Source of the DNA: Microcebus murinus
Taxonomy: Eukaryota > Chordata > Mammalia > Primates > Cheirogaleidae
Assembly: GCF_040939455.1 (NCBI RefSeq)
Contig: NC_134117.1
Span: forward strand, 27,335,501-27,399,500
Direction: 5' to 3'
DNA length: 64,000 nucleotides
This document shows positions 48,706-61,975 of this stretch, in pieces. The stretch's first letter is position 1, and the number at the start of each line of letters is the position of its first letter. Made by a program: the position numbers and the translations under genes. The notes beneath the pieces are model-generated. The model did not search any database and was not told the DNA's origin. It saw nothing but the letters and a program-made list of their open reading frames with translations.

Positions 48706-49003
48706 CCATGCACAGCGGCTCACCCCTATTATCTCAGCACTTTGGGAGGCAGGAGGATTGCTTGAGGCCAGGAGTTCAAGACCAGCCTGGGTGACATAGT
48801 GAAACCTCATCTCAACAAAAAACTTAAAAAAAAATTAGCTGGGCATGGTGGCACACACCTGTAGTCCTAGCTACTCAGGAGGCTGAGGCAGAAGGATCAC
48901 TTAAGTCCAGGAGTTCAAAGTTGCAGTAAGCTATGATTATGCCACTGCACTCCAGCCTAGGTGACAGAATGAAACCCTGTCTCTATTAAAAAAAAAAAAA
49001 AAA
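48706..49003 (+). mobile_element. AluJ-type SINE
   Basis: Dimer from GCCATGCACAGCGGCTCACC to a 16-A tail, with the ancestral linker (AAAAAAAAATTAGCTGGGCA) and GCACTCCAGCCTAGGTGACA in the right arm. Diverged and lacking the lemur-type features, so older than the copy at 50011. Confidence 0.92.
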
Positions 49004-49009
49004 GTCAAG

Positions 49010-49940
49010 AAAACACCCAAAAACATGTCTACCCCAAAAGTTTGTACATGAATAGTTCTAGCAGCATTATTCATTGCTAAAAAGTGGAAACTACCCAAAC
49101 ATCCATCAACTGAAGAGAAATAAAAGGTAGTATGTCCATGCAATGAAATATTCTTTGGCAATAAAAAAAAAAGTATATATTTTACAACATGGATGAACCT
49201 TGAAAACATTATGCTATATGAAATGTAGCAGAATAGGCAAATATATACAAACAGAAAGTAGTGTCAACATGAAATAAATATAGAGAGACTAATCTCCAAG
49301 TAAAGGATTTATTTGGGAATAATACACAATAATTATAATTCAGGACATATAAACCAGAGTAGCCCCTGGACGAGTCCAAAGAACAAAGGGAAAGGCTTGG
49401 GTTTTATTGGAGAAAAGAGAAAGGTTACCTAAGTTATTTTGAAAGAAATTTTACTGGTGCTAGCAGTGTCTTGCAGGAGCCAGAAGATTCTAATTGGTGA
49501 GTAGCAGCAGTTACTAGGTAAAATTTGTATCTTAAAGTCATAACTGGTCATTGCTGTTTTGGATTGGGTTTGTGAGACAGTTCCTGGAGTAGGCATTTGT
49601 GACCTGAGTGTTTTTCCCTATAGCCCCTCAACTTTATTTTAATTGGGCATGACAAAAATGACTTCATTGTGTATAATCAGTTTTCACAGTAGAATAAGTG
49701 AAATCCCGGGGCCCAGGAGGGGTGTAAAAGGGAGGATAGGGGTGGGGGTGAGAGGAGAAATAGAGGATGTTTCCCAATGATTATGGAATTTCTTTTCTGG
49801 GTGATAAAAATGTTTGGAAATTGATTATAGTGATGGTTGCACAACTCTGTGAACCTAATAAAAACCATTGGATTGTACACATTAAATGGTTGAATTATAT
49901 GATACGCGAATAATATCTCAATAAAGCTTTTTTAAAAAAA
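49010..49940 (+). mobile_element. Old L1 (L1M) 3-prime end, split by a solo LTR
   Basis: TACAACATGGATGAACCTTG and AGCAGAATAGGCAAATATAT precede the LTR; GATGGTTGCACAACTCTGTG, GGATTGTACACATTAAATGG and AATAATATCTCAATAAAGC follow it. The same 3-prime UTR occurs at 61302-61612. Confidence 0.8.
49262..49688 (-). mobile_element. Solo LTR with 4-bp target duplication
   Basis: A 427-bp unit beginning TGTCAACATG and ending TTTTCACA, so bounded by TG and CA with short TGT/ACA inverted ends. GTAG flanks it at 49258-49261 and 49689-49692, and removing it rejoins the L1. On the minus strand AATAAATCCTTTACTTGG near the end gives a polyadenylation signal, so it points leftward. A 4-bp duplication fits class I ERVs. 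Family not identified. Confidence 0.75.
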
Positions 49941-50010
49941 AAAAAGTTCCTGTGAAATATAAATACTCTTTGGAGAGTGTCATGCTATGCTATAAAAAGA
50001 ATACATCAAT

Positions 50011-50337
<327 letters not shown>

Positions 50338-50399
50338 AAAAAGAATACATCAAATGAGAGCAAAACTTCATAAATGGAATCTTGAATTGAAGATTCAAG

Positions 50400-50562
50400 G
50401 TGAAGGCTGGAGTAGAGGACTGGGAAGGGGCAGGGTCTGAAGGAGGCGGCACAGGTGGGGCTGATGAACTGGTGCCGCCCTCACCTGCTTCACAGCACTG
50501 CCTGGCCTTGCCCTAGCAACCAGCCAAGCTGCACAGGGCCTGCTCAGTGCATTTGGCACCCA
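50400..50562. other. GC-rich intronic segment
   Basis: About 160 bp with GC well above its surroundings (GGAGGCGGCACAGGTGGGGC). No gene or repeat recognised; it abuts the inverted LTR piece. Confidence 0.5.
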
Positions 50563-50688
50563 GAACTGATTTTACACAATGAAATCATTTTTGTCATGCC
50601 CAATTAAAATAGAGTTGAGGGGCTATGGAGAAAAACACTCAGGTCACAAATACCTACTTCAGAATCTGTCTCATAATCCCCAGAAGGG
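50563..50688 (+). repeat. Partial LTR copy, inverted relative to 49262-49688
   Basis: ACACAATGAAATCATTTTTG and GAAAAACACTCAGGTCACAA match the reverse complement of 49564-49680 at roughly 90% by eye over about 100 bp. It covers only the first quarter of the LTR in its own sense. Confidence 0.8.
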
Positions 50689-53077
50689 GATTATTTTTTA
50701 ATATCTCTTTCCTCAATGTTACAGTTATTTGTAGTGATAATTAGTAATATAGCATTATTTTCTTGATTCCTTTTTAGTATTAAAACAGTTCACAATTTAA
50801 AAGAACAAATACATTTCTATTTTAAAGATCTTTCTATTTAAAGGTGTTGTTCAAATTCAGTAAAATATTGTAGTGTGAACTAAAATTTTCATTTGTCAGA
50901 CAAAAGCAGTACACCTCACAGTTTGTACTCTGTTTTACTGTTTACGTTTTCAACAGCAAATATCCAAGTGGTCACACAAAATGACAAAATTGAAATAACT
51001 CTAGTACTACTTTTTCATCTTCAAGATCAGCATGCAATCCCTGTGTATTTGGAGCCCCCTGTTTGGATGTAGGGGTATGTAGTGCCGTGGGGTTTGGAGA
51101 TGTCCAGTCCTGGAGGAAGAAAGCTTGTGCAATGCCAAACAGCTCACACTGTCACAAATTTATTCTCATAAGGAACATGTGTGTGTAGGGGACCCACTAA
51201 ATAATTGGGAGTTCTTGGAATTAACTTCCATGCAGAATACAATGTTTACTAAAGGATAAATTATTAAAATGTGCTAATTTGAAGCTTACACATATATTAT
51301 TAAAACTCAACAGTAACCACAGGGGTTGTTTAAAAATTAAACCAACAAAAGTCCTTTTCAGGGAGGAGTATTTTATCACTGACAATGTTTAGAATTGTCG
51401 GCACATGGTAATAATAAAAAGCAGACTGGCTTTAAGTTGGTTTTATAATTGTTTTTAAAATCTCTACACATAATGTATCACCCCTCAATGCTTGTACCAA
51501 GGATGGACTGCTGCCACCACCCTACATGTGGGACACCACTGACATTAATGTTGCATGAGGCTGCTTAAATTTAACTGTATCCATGATAAATGATTACCTG
51601 TATATTCTAACAACTGTAATTACTGTGATTGGAATATGTTAACCTAATATTAAAAAATTCTATCCTTTAAATGTAAATTTGCTATTAGTCTGTTATATGA
51701 TCCTAGCCCTGGAATCAAAGGTAAATTTTTATCAAATCTCTGAGCTCATGAGGTCCTAAAGCCCACACTAAGTTGTAGTAAGTTAAAATGGATTTATCAA
51801 GGTAAAAATTGGTTTTGTTAATTAAGAAGACTTTTATAAACTACTTATAACCAGATGTTGAGCTCTTGTGATACTCAACACAAATTTTGTTTTTAAATGT
51901 TGACAATACTTTAATATAAAAAGTAATACATGAAAAGAGGAATAATATTAAGCAAATAATTTTAATAATGCCATAAGAAGCATCTGAAACTGCAACTTAT
52001 AAAGACATATTGTCTGGATTTAACCTCTTTTTCAACAGAAAGTTGGTATGAAATATAAGAGGAACATGTATAAGGAAAGCAAGTCCAATTGACCCTATAA
52101 TGTGAATCAGTAAGAATGTTAGAGACTTCTTATGTAATTTACTCATGGAAGGTACTATATGAAGGTACTATATGGTGGAAGGTACTATATGACTTCCAAG
52201 ACTAGATCATGAAATGCTGGGAACTTTTGCCTTGTTCTCTCAGGACGCTTACTCTTGTATCCCAGCCTCCATGTTGTTAGGAAGCCCAAACTAGCCCACA
52301 CAGAGAGACCACATGGAGATGCCACATGTAAATGTTCTAATTAATAGTCCAAGTGTGGTCCCAACCAACATCCAACACCAACCACCAGATGCATGAGTAA
52401 AAATGCCTACAGATGATTCCAGTCCCCAGCCTTTGAGTCCTTATAATTACTTTATTAACATTTTATTTTCTAAATTAATCTGATACTATTAACCTATAAA
52501 TCTATATGACCTAGTATGCTAAAACAGCTTAAAGTATGGATCTACCATGACAAACATTATGCTTCTAGGTTTGTGTTGGATGAATTTAATTAGAATACAT
52601 TATTATAGGAAATCTTGCCTAAAGATCTTCTTAAGGAAAATTCTTTTCCTCATGTCTTCCCTGTTCACATCTTAAGGAGGTGAGAAAAAAGCTAGTCTAG
52701 CTAATGTCCGCCCCCCCCCCCCCGCCCCTGAGATTATACTGCTTTCATCATGACTGAAAGTCTGCAAGCTGCAAATGAAATCCAATGTGAATGATTTAAG
52801 GTAACCCTGGCTATCAGACTGTAGCCCAGGATTTGAACTGGACACTCCTCCATAGCCTCCACTCTCTGACTCTACTCAACAGGACATGTGGCCCCATTAT
52901 CCACCTGGCTTCGCTACCTGTCATTTACTTTTCATGTTGGTCAGCCTAAGAAAATGGCCCAATAGATAGAAGTTTCAGGAGCCTGGAAGAGAAAGAAAAG
53001 TTGGTATGTCTGTGGCTGTGGGAGTAATAACAATCTACCTCAAATTCATCTAACTTTTGCAGTTTAAAATGCAGAAG
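50689..53077. other. Intronic DNA, no gene
   Basis: The longest repeat-poor stretch of the window by my reading (about 2.4 kb). It holds a three-copy GAAGGTACTATAT array (52147-52192) and a C13 run (52711-52723). Confidence 0.5.
52147..52192 (+). repeat. Three-copy short tandem repeat
   Basis: GGAAGGTACTATATG appears three times within 46 bp with small spacers. Confidence 0.85.
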
Positions 53078-53418
53078 ATGCAAAACAACTGGATCTCTCA
53101 TACATTGCTGATGGGAATATGAAATAGTATAGTCACTTTGGAAAAAGTTTGGCAGTTTCTTAACAACTAAACACTCACACACCATATAACCTAGCAATCA
53201 TACTTCCAGGCATTTATCCCAGAGAAATGAAAACTTTTTTCATATAAAAACATGTACAAAATTGTTCATAACAGCTTTATTAATAATAACCAAAACTGTT
53301 AACAATCAAAATGTCTCTCAGTAGGTCAATGGTTAAACTACAGTGCTTACGTACCATGGAATACTACTCAGCAATAGAAAAGGAATGAACTATTAACACA
53401 TGCAATTTGGATGAAACT

Positions 53419-53772
53419 TGTCTTAGTCTGTTTTGTGCTGTTTTATGCTCAGTCTGTTTCATAATAGAATGCCATAGACTGAATAATTTGTAAAGAACAG
53501 ACATTTATTTCTCCCTGGAGGCTGGGAAGCCAGCAGGTTTGGTTGTCTGGTGCAGGCTACATGCTCCAGAGAGGAGGAACACTATGTCCTCACATGGTGG
53601 AAGGCAGAAGGGCAAGAGAGCTGAACACTGCCAAGGCCTCCTTTGTAAGAGCCCTAAACCCATTCGTGAGGGAGGAGCCCTCATCACCTAATCACCTCTT
53701 AAATGCCTTACCTCTGGAAATTATCACATTGGCAACACACGAATTTTGAAGGGGACACATCAAACCACAGCA
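53419..53772 (-). mobile_element. ERVL-MaLR-like solo LTR
   Basis: Plus-strand text runs TGTCTTAGTCTGTTTTGTGC to AAACCACAGCA; reversed, it is a TG...CA LTR with TTTATTTCTCCCTGGAGGCT at its polyadenylation end and CTCACATGGTGGAAGGCAGA inside. Flanking AAACT and TATCT agree at 3 of 5 positions. Confidence 0.75.
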
Positions 53773-54005
53773 TATCTGAAGGGCAGTATGCTGAATTAAA
53801 AAAAAAAAAAAGCCAATCTCAGCAGGCCAAATAATGTGTGATTCCATTTAGATAATGTTCTTGAAATGACAAAAAAAAAAAATGTAGATGTAGAGAACAG
53901 ATTCATAGTTGCTAGGGATTAGGGATTTGGAGGGGAAGGTTGTGAGATGGATGTGACTATTAAGAGACACCATGAGGACGTCTCTGTGGTGGAATAGTAG
54001 TTCTA

Positions 54006-54348
54006 CAGTATTCCCCCCTTATTTGCGGTTTCACTTTCCAAATTTCAATTATCCCTGGTTAACTGTAGTACAAAAATAGATGAGTACAGTACTATAAGAT
54101 ATTGTGTGTGTGAGAGAGAGATCACATTCACATAATTTTTATTATAGTATATTGTTATAATTGTTTTACTTTATTATTAGTTATTGTTAATCTCTTACTG
54201 TGACTAATTTATAAATTTTAAATTGAACTTTATTGCAGGTATGTATGTATAGGAAGAACATAGTATATATAATGTTTGGTACTTTCTGTAGTTTCAGGCA
54301 TCCACTGGGGGTCTTGGAACTTTCCCCTGTGAGTAAGGGGGACTACTG
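54006..54348 (+). mobile_element. Tigger-family MITE (MER44-like)
   Basis: Starts CAGTATTCCCCCCTTATTTG and ends GTAAGGGGGACTACTG, an inverted terminal pair, with TA on both sides (54004-54005, 54349-54350). GGCATCCACTGGGGGTCTTG and TTACAGTATATTG-like words inside fit the family. No transposase remains. Confidence 0.85.
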
Positions 54349-54570
54349 TATATCTTGATTGTGGTGGTGGTTCACAAATGTACACATATGGTAAAATGGA
54401 TATAGCTATACATTCATTGTACTAATATCAAATATCTGATATTTTATTATAGTTATGTTGAGATGTAGCCATTGGTGGAAACATGTATAGGGGTACATGG
54501 GACATTGCTGAACTATCTTTGCAACTTCCTATGACTCTCTAATAATTTCAAAATAGCAATGCTTCACACT

Positions 54571-55479
54571 TTTAATCTTACTCTCTTAAAATTTTTTTCA
54601 GACATACAGGCATTTGATATCCTTCTATTTTACAAATGGAAAAACTGAGTCTGAAAAAGATTTGGACTTGTCTAAAGCCATACAGTTAAGATGATTCTGG
54701 ATCTGGTACCTTAACTGGGTCTTCTAACTCCAGTTTCAGTGCTCTTTCATTCAGGTTCTAATAAAACCAATTTAGTTCTAAGGATCAGAAACAAAGCTTT
54801 TGTTCCAGATTTATTAATGCTTCATTTTATAAGTATCACATTGTTTATTCAATTGACTTTTTTAACCACTTGAATTTACTAGGTACTGTATCATTTTTAT
54901 GGAATAGCCATTTATAGCTCTGTAAAATTAATTCCTTATTTATATAAGTGAAAAGAAGTGTCACAGAACCAAAATAACATGAAGTATCTACTTGAGTACT
55001 AAGATTAAACTCAAGATTTTTTTTTTGCCCCTCCTGTATCAAATCTTTTCAAAACAGTCAATTTAGTTTTCACAGAAATAACAACTCTCTTTGTATTTGA
55101 TTAGTTTCCACAATAAGGCATATACAGAGTTGGGGAAAAAACACAACTCTTCTTGATAAGTATTCAACTCAGCTGATAGGAGTAGGAATGTGGGCAAACC
55201 AGTGAGTGGCCTTACAGCCACAAGCGCTTATATGCCATCAGTACCAGTCATCATGTTTCTAAGAAGGAATGGGAAATGTCCATTAATCCAGTAACTTGGT
55301 TGATGTAAGTCAACCTCTAGTGTATATATTCAAAAACCAGCAGATCAACTTATATTATATATTAAGAGTTGAAACAATTAAAATATAAAGACCTCTTGAA
55401 AATTGAAAATATAATTTTTAAGCACAAATAGTAATAAAAGGATTGGAAAATGACATAGAGAAAAGTCCTCAAATCTAGA
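54571..55479. other. Intronic DNA with a MIR at 54614-54765
   Basis: TTTTACAAATGGAAAAACTG and CTAAAGCCATACAGTTAAGA mark the MIR. Otherwise unique-looking. Confidence 0.5.
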
Positions 55480-56170
55480 ACAGAAAGAAAAACAAAAAGA
55501 CAGAAAATATGAAAGAAAAGTTACGAAATGGAGAAGATGAATAGGTTCCCCATTTCACTAGTAGGAGTCCACAAAGAGAGAACAAAACAAACAGAAGGGA
55601 GGAAATGATCAATAAAATAATATAAGAAAATATCCCATAACTGAATATGTCCCTGAGTTGAAGAGATATAAAAGTCTTGACATTTTAAGGGCCTAACAAA
55701 TTCTGAGCACAATGAAATAAAATCAATCCTCATGTAAACACATCCTGAAAAAAAATTTAAAAACCAAGAATAAGTAGAAGATACTAAACCTTCCAGACAG
55801 AAAAAGGAACAAGGCTAAGATTGGCATCAACTGTCTTATCAACAATATGGGAGGCTAGAATACAACGGAGCAATACTTTCAAAGTTCTAAGGAAAGCTGT
55901 TAGTTTTCAACTCAGAAATTTATAACTTATCTGTCTTTCAGTCAAGTGTGAGGGCAGAATACTAACATTTTCAGACATGAAAATGCCAAAAGCATCTGAG
56001 TAGCAAACTCACAGAGCAGACAGTCCACATTGGACCAGGAGAATGGAGGACTCCAGGAGGAAGGCTCTGGGGAGAAAATGGCAATTTGATGAAACAGGCA
56101 GTATGTTGGAGATTTTAGGAAAAACTAAGAACATGATAAAGGCATAGATTTCAAGAATAAGTGAAAGGCC
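55480..56170 (+). mobile_element. HAL1-like (ORF1-only L1) relic
   Basis: TGTCTTATCAACAATATGGG, ACTTTCAAAGTTCTAAGGAA, CAACTCAGAAATTTATAACT and CATTTTCAGACATGAAAATG follow the ORF1 region shared by HAL1 and old L1s. Frames are destroyed. Distinguishing HAL1 from an L1M ORF1 needs alignment. Confidence 0.5.
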
Positions 56171-56475
56171 TTTAAGAAACTGTGAAGTAGAGGTGAAGGG
56201 TAAGAACTAAATAAGGAAGTCATGATTCAAATATGAGCATACTAAAAGTTAATAGGACTTTCGGTAGGTGGTTTTCAACATTTAGAATATACCTTTTGAC
56301 AAGGAACAGAAGGTAGCCATGGTTACAGAATAGATCATAAATATCATCAGCCTTGGAAAAATGTAAAAGTCAGCCATAGCTCACAGAGTTGGGAGGTGGA
56401 ACGTGGGAGGAGAAGAGGTAGGAAAGATGGATAAACCACTGACCTCCTCTTACAAAGTGGAGTTGATTGCCTTGC
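56171..56475. other. Intronic DNA, nothing recognised
   Basis: Purine-rich unique-looking stretch between the HAL1-like relic and the possible ERV. Confidence 0.5.
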
Positions 56476-58300
56476 TGGCTCCCTGAAAATACCAACAAAA
56501 TAACCCAGTGATCAGGCAAAGCTGAATGGATTGCTTATCACAAAATGGAGAGCACTACCTTGGCAAGTCTTACTCTGTTGTAAATCTTCAATGAGATATT
56601 CTAAAAATAGGACTCTTCGTCATTCTAAATTTTGTTTGCGTATTAAATCCCCTATTTCTAGCTTAAGGCCATTTACAAAAAGTGAAGAGAAACTGGAGTC
56701 ACCCTTGATTCAGGATCTCCTCCTGAATGGTGTCCAGTGGTGTTAAACAGCTTCTGGGCCTTTTAAGTCATCCTCAGGGTCTTCCCATTCTACCTTCTCC
56801 ATCCAATTTTTTGCATCTGAGATTTCCACTAACATTCAAACCAATTGGTGTAGATCCAGGAAGCCTCACATTATACACAATAAAACTCTTCTAAATTCCT
56901 CTGCAAATTTCACAATAGCTTATCTTGGCTTTGGAAAGTCTTTGTTCAATGGCTCTCAGCTCAGACTGGGACCAGGAATTAAAATCCAGGGGCTTTTCCT
57001 GTTCTGAAAGAGGTTTAACTTAAGGGATAATTGAGCATGGAGCATTTCTGGCTAGCCAGGATAGAAGAGGAATTGATCTGAAAAAGAAATAGAAGCAGAA
57101 GGAAATGGAAGAGCATAGGATGGGAAGAAGAACAGTAAGATGAAGATCATTTGTTTCCGGTTGTGAGTTGTGGAGGGTATCTAAAGGAAAGATAGTTTTA
57201 AGTGTTTCACATTTTTCCTTTGCCTTGGCCAAGGAGTCTATTAAAGAAACAATTTTGGAATTTGAATTTCTTTTGGATGTTTCTTCATACAAATCAAAAG
57301 ATGCCGACTATTTGATATTGAATCCCTTTTTCATTCTAAGATGTTTTCCAAATGAAAATTTTTGTTCATATCAAAAATTCCGTCATTCCAAATTATCCTT
57401 GGTGAAATTATGCCATTTAGAAAGTAAGTTAATGAATTTTAATGTTGTATATAGTACATGTAAGAAGCAGGAGTGTGGCCTGGAAAGTTGAATCATTAGA
57501 TTTAGAGTGAAAAAAAACCATGAGAGCATGGAAGTGGTTGAAAGTGTCGTGTGCTTCATGACTTGGGTCCCCATCCAAAAGGCTGGGCCATCTCCAATGG
57601 AAAATTTGATGAATCTTCAGTTCCCATGGGACAGAAGGTTTAGAGAGGAGATCTCTTCCAGAATCAGAGTCACACAGACAAAACAGCAACAGTGAGAAAA
57701 GTTCTTATAAGGTTTTGAAAACTAACCCAAAACAGTTTTTCCAAAGGATGCTGGTCAAGAAGAAACCTCTGAACTTTTTTGGCACTATCTTGAAGAACAA
57801 ACTCCTCTCCCCTTTGAACTTTCCTCTTAAAGATAAGCAAGAAGAAATGGCAAGGACAGACAGAAACAAAGAGTAGTGCTAATAATAAGGCAGATTTCCA
57901 GCAAGGATAAAAGTTTTCCCAATCTCATCAGATAATCAAAGAATTCCTAAAAAGGGTTTCTTAATCTTGGGGCACAAAATAAACTCAGCATTTGGAGAAG
58001 CCAAAGAAATGAAATAAAAAAGAAATCAGAGCCAGGCCCAATGCAGGACCTACAAACTGCATTGTCAAAGTCAGAGAGATCCCAGAAGGAGGCTACAGTG
58101 CTCAGGGGAGCTCTGTGTTTGAATTGAGAGTCTTACATAGTGATGGTGAGGAGGTCTCAACTGAATTTCAGTGAGGTTGCCAAAATTGTTGAATGCTGGC
58201 TCCAAAATACTACCAAACCAACCTGTTGATAAAGCAAAACTGAGTTTATTGCTTACTGTGGTAAGACAGAAAAATACCTTTACAAAGTTTTAGTAGCATC
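56476..58300 (-). mobile_element. Possible decayed endogenous retrovirus, internally deleted
   Basis: Two segments in the same orientation, 56476-56575 and 58197-58295, resemble one another (CTGGCTCC, AAAATAC, ACCAA, GCAAA, CTGA, ATTGCTTA in the same order). Reversed, the second reads GCAATAAACTCAGTTTTGCT, like an LTR polyadenylation region, then ends in CCAGCA. The 1.6 kb between them has no retroviral frame I can identify. The similarity spans only about 100 bp, so this could be two unrelated fragments of one LTR family. Confidence 0.3.
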
Positions 58301-60177
58301 TCAGAAGGAGGAGGACAAAGTCAAAATATTTATGAGGCTTTTTGAGGTCTGGTTTAAAGCAGATCTTTCAGTATGGGCACTTGATCAGGACTGAGTATCA
58401 TGATATAATATTTTGGGATTGGTGGACACTGCAAAGCAAGAATTTTGATGTGTTTCAAGGAGTCTTAGAGAGTAAACAGTATTAATAATTTGATATCATC
58501 TATTGAAAACTTGAGCAATCTGATGTTCCCTTTAAATGAGTTTTCAGGAAATTCCTAAAACAAATAATAAACATTTTCAAGTTGTATCTTACTGGACAAG
58601 AGCTTCCTGGAATAGTAAAGTCATATCAATGATGATGGTGAAGTAAACAAAGACAAATTAAAATAATCAGTAGGCTGCTTGCCTGTACATGTTTTCCATT
58701 CTCAGTGGGGGATCACAGATAACCAAGTATGGTTGCTAACAAAAGAATTATAGGTTTAACTGTGTGGCTTGAAACTACAGAAGTGAACAGAAGAGAAAAT
58801 GAGAATAGAATCATACTGGGAGAAGCGAGGAGAGAATAGAAGACTGGGACTTTTAAAGAGCTAAATTCTCATCTTTCATACCAGAAATTCAGGCATAATT
58901 TCTAAAAGTTATAATAAAGAAATAGTAGTATATCTAGTGGGAGAAGCAGCACTCATCATTATAAGCCTTTTGGTATTTTTTAACCATGTGAATATATTAC
59001 TTTGGTATTTAATAATTAAAGAAAAATAATGAAGGAAAAGCTGATTAGCAATTGAAAATCCAGTAGCAAGGCTTAACAGAGAAGGGCTGTGATTGGAAAA
59101 GGGGTCCTTGGTGATCTCAGTTTTCTCAGAGTGCTAGGGTGGGGGACGTCTGGGAGAGAATGGGAAGGAGGAGAAAGTAGAAGCAAAGGGCTTAAGGCAT
59201 TGTAGGACCCAAGGAAACAGAAACAGGATAGTCCTGGGGAGGGCACTCTGTGACAGGGAGGAGATCTGACAGTGACGAATGCAGAGAGGTGACTGGGACC
59301 CTGCTGAGCTTCCTCTTCCCTCACCTGCCCTCCCTCCCTCTCTGCTTCTCTTTTTCCTCTTTCACTGGCTGTTACACAGACCTGAAGTAGTTTTTATTAC
59401 AGTTTTTGGTGTATTTATTGAGTATAGTTTTATGTTTCCTGTTCATAATTGAAAAAGCAGATGAGTTCAACCTTTTCTGTTTCTCACACACACAAAAAAA
59501 TATATTAAACCAAATTGAGTTGCTTTTTATTCTCTGTGGTCTTCAGTTGACTTCATTCAGTGGGTGAGTGGTCTTCAAGATTTGACCCTCCCCCTTCCTC
59601 CAGCCTACACTATTCCCTTTGGTAAATGTAATCCACCTTCTCATATGCCAAAACTTTTATTGTTTCCCTGGTGATTTCTGCTCTTCTGTGACACCTTTGA
59701 TTATTTTAACCTACTCTAGATTTTATCTGTGATATCATAAGTTGGTCATTTTGTAGCTTAGTATATATTATTCAAATTATTCCTGAACTCATTTTTTGAT
59801 TTTTGATCTTTATGTATATTTCTTCCAGTAAAGAGTGAAACAAGGGCATCATTCCACTGAAGAGTCAATTTCAATTTTTAGTTAAATAGTGACAGTAAAT
59901 GCCTGAATTATTTGATATAAGAATCAGGATATGAAAATACTAACTGGGGATTCACACAGAAATGCAATTCTAGCAAGTAATTATTTACTAATATTAATAT
60001 AACCTCTTATCTTTATCAGATGAATTTAGCACAAATACACAACTAAAAATGACAAGAAAAGGTTAAGTAGTCTGTTTTCAAATTGGAAGCTATGGGAAAG
60101 TAAAGATTTTTGTGGTCATAGGAGGCCTAGGGAAAGAAAGTCAAGAACTGGCATCATGGCATGGGAATAATATTAGG
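58301..60177. other. Intronic DNA, no gene
   Basis: Unique-looking, moderately AT-rich. Nothing recognised. Confidence 0.5.
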
Positions 60178-60390
60178 TTGGAATCAGAAGGCATGATGTC
60201 TAGTACTGGCCTCTCACTTCAGCAATTACTTAATCTCTTCAGGCTTCCATTTCTTTATTCATAAAATGGGGCCAACAATAGAATCTGTAAGGTTGTTTGA
60301 GAATTAATTTAAATAATGAATATGAAATGCTTGGGACAGTACTTGGCACATACTACACACTTAATAAATATTAGCTATTTTTTGTCAATA
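60178..60390 (-). repeat. MIR SINE
   Basis: TTACTTAATCTCTTCAGGCT, TTCATAAAATGGGGCCAACA, GACAGTACTTGGCACATACT and CTTAATAAATATTAGC match the reversed MIR through its length. Confidence 0.85.
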
Positions 60391-60969
60391 TTACTGTAAC
60401 TATTGCTACTATAGCTACAAATTCACCATTTGCTTTCAGGCAAGTGCCTTTACTTATTAGGGCATCTGTTAGAATAGAGGAGTTCTAGCTTACCTCTGTT
60501 TTTGTGACACTCCAATTTGGTGCTCATCCACCTAAGAGCCACCATTTGCTGCCACTGCCATGTGGTGCTCTGTGGAAACCGGGTGCCCTGAGAATGGGTA
60601 TCTAGATCCTATCCCTGGTAGGTAGGTAGCAGACATTCTTTCTAATGTTATCATGTAAGGAAATTCAGTTCTGTCTAGGTCTTAACCAACATCAGAGTCT
60701 ATTGAAAACGAACCTAAATTCTTCTCATAATCCGTAATCAACTTCTTAAACTCAGGATTCTATCTGATGTCTTTTCAAGGTTTCTCAGACTGTTTTCTGA
60801 GGGATCCTCCCCTTCAGTGACTGACTGCAGAGTCAGGCTGCCCAGCTTTCCTCTTCTCTGCTCTCCCAGAAAACAGTAAAAAGAAAAGAAAAAGGAAAAG
60901 GGGAAAAGGTCTCCTTTTCACCTTTTGTTTCAACTGCTTCACTCTCTTTCTCTTATTTCTAATGTTCTC
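60391..60969. other. Intronic DNA, no gene; A/G-rich tract at 60875-60910
   Basis: Unique-looking apart from the purine tract. Confidence 0.5.
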
Positions 60970-61290
60970 TTTCTAACTAATTTTTAATTGTGAAACTAAT
61001 GCATGAATAATTATCCTTGAAAAAATTAACATATTCTAAATAAGGAGAGTTCTCTTTGTATTCTATCCCTAGTCTTATTCCTCTCTCCCCATCCCAGGAT
61101 GTCTCCACTTTTGTCATTTTGATGTATATTCTTCTAGATTTCATATTTATGTGCATATATTAGGGACCTTTATTAATATATAGAGATCTACCTATTTTTT
61201 TAAAGTGCTGCAGTAATCCACAGTATGGCTGCACTTTGCTTTATTTCGTGATTCCCCTTTTGACAAACATTGAAGATACCTCAGACTTTA
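60970..61290 (-). repeat. Old L1 (L1M/L1ME) 3-prime fragment
   Basis: TTGAAAAAATTAACATATTC and AAGTGCTGCAGTAATCCACA lie in the order of a reversed old L1 3-prime UTR. Weak. Confidence 0.35.
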
Positions 61291-61301
61291 AGAAATATAG
61301 T

Positions 61302-61612
61302 AGTACTAAGTGAACGAAGCCAGTCACAAAGGACCATATATTACATGATTCCATTTATATGAAATGTCCCGAATAGGCAAATCATAGAGACAGAAAGTAG
61401 ATTAGTGGTTTCCTAGCCCTGGGGTGGGGAGAAGGGTTGTGAGGGTGATATCTGAGGGGTGCAGGGTTTCTTTCTGGGATAATGGAAATGTTCTAAAATT
61501 GGTTGTGGTGATGGATGCACAACTCTGTGAATATACTGAAAGCCATTGAATTGTACATTTTAATGGGTGAATTGTATGGGATGTGAATTATATCTCAATG
61601 AAGCTGTATAAA
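61302..61612 (+). mobile_element. Old L1 (L1M) 3-prime end
   Basis: GATTCCATTTATATGAAATG, GAGACAGAAAGTAGATTAGT, GATGGATGCACAACTCTGTG and TTGAATTGTACATTTTAATG follow the same UTR as the copy at 49010-49940. Confidence 0.75.
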
Positions 61613-61626
61613 AGACAAAGAAATAA

Positions 61627-61973
<347 letters not shown>

Positions 61974-61975
<2 letters not shown>

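Larger units (their letters stand above)
53078..54570 (+). mobile_element. Old L1 (L1M) 3-prime end, split by an LTR and a MITE
   Basis: CAATGCATTGATGGGAATATG-type ORF2 tail text at 53095, TACCATGGAATACTACTCAG at 53352, then AATGTGTGATTCCATTTAGA after the LTR and GTGGTGGTGGTTCACAAATG after the MITE. Decayed; no open frame of interest. Confidence 0.75.
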
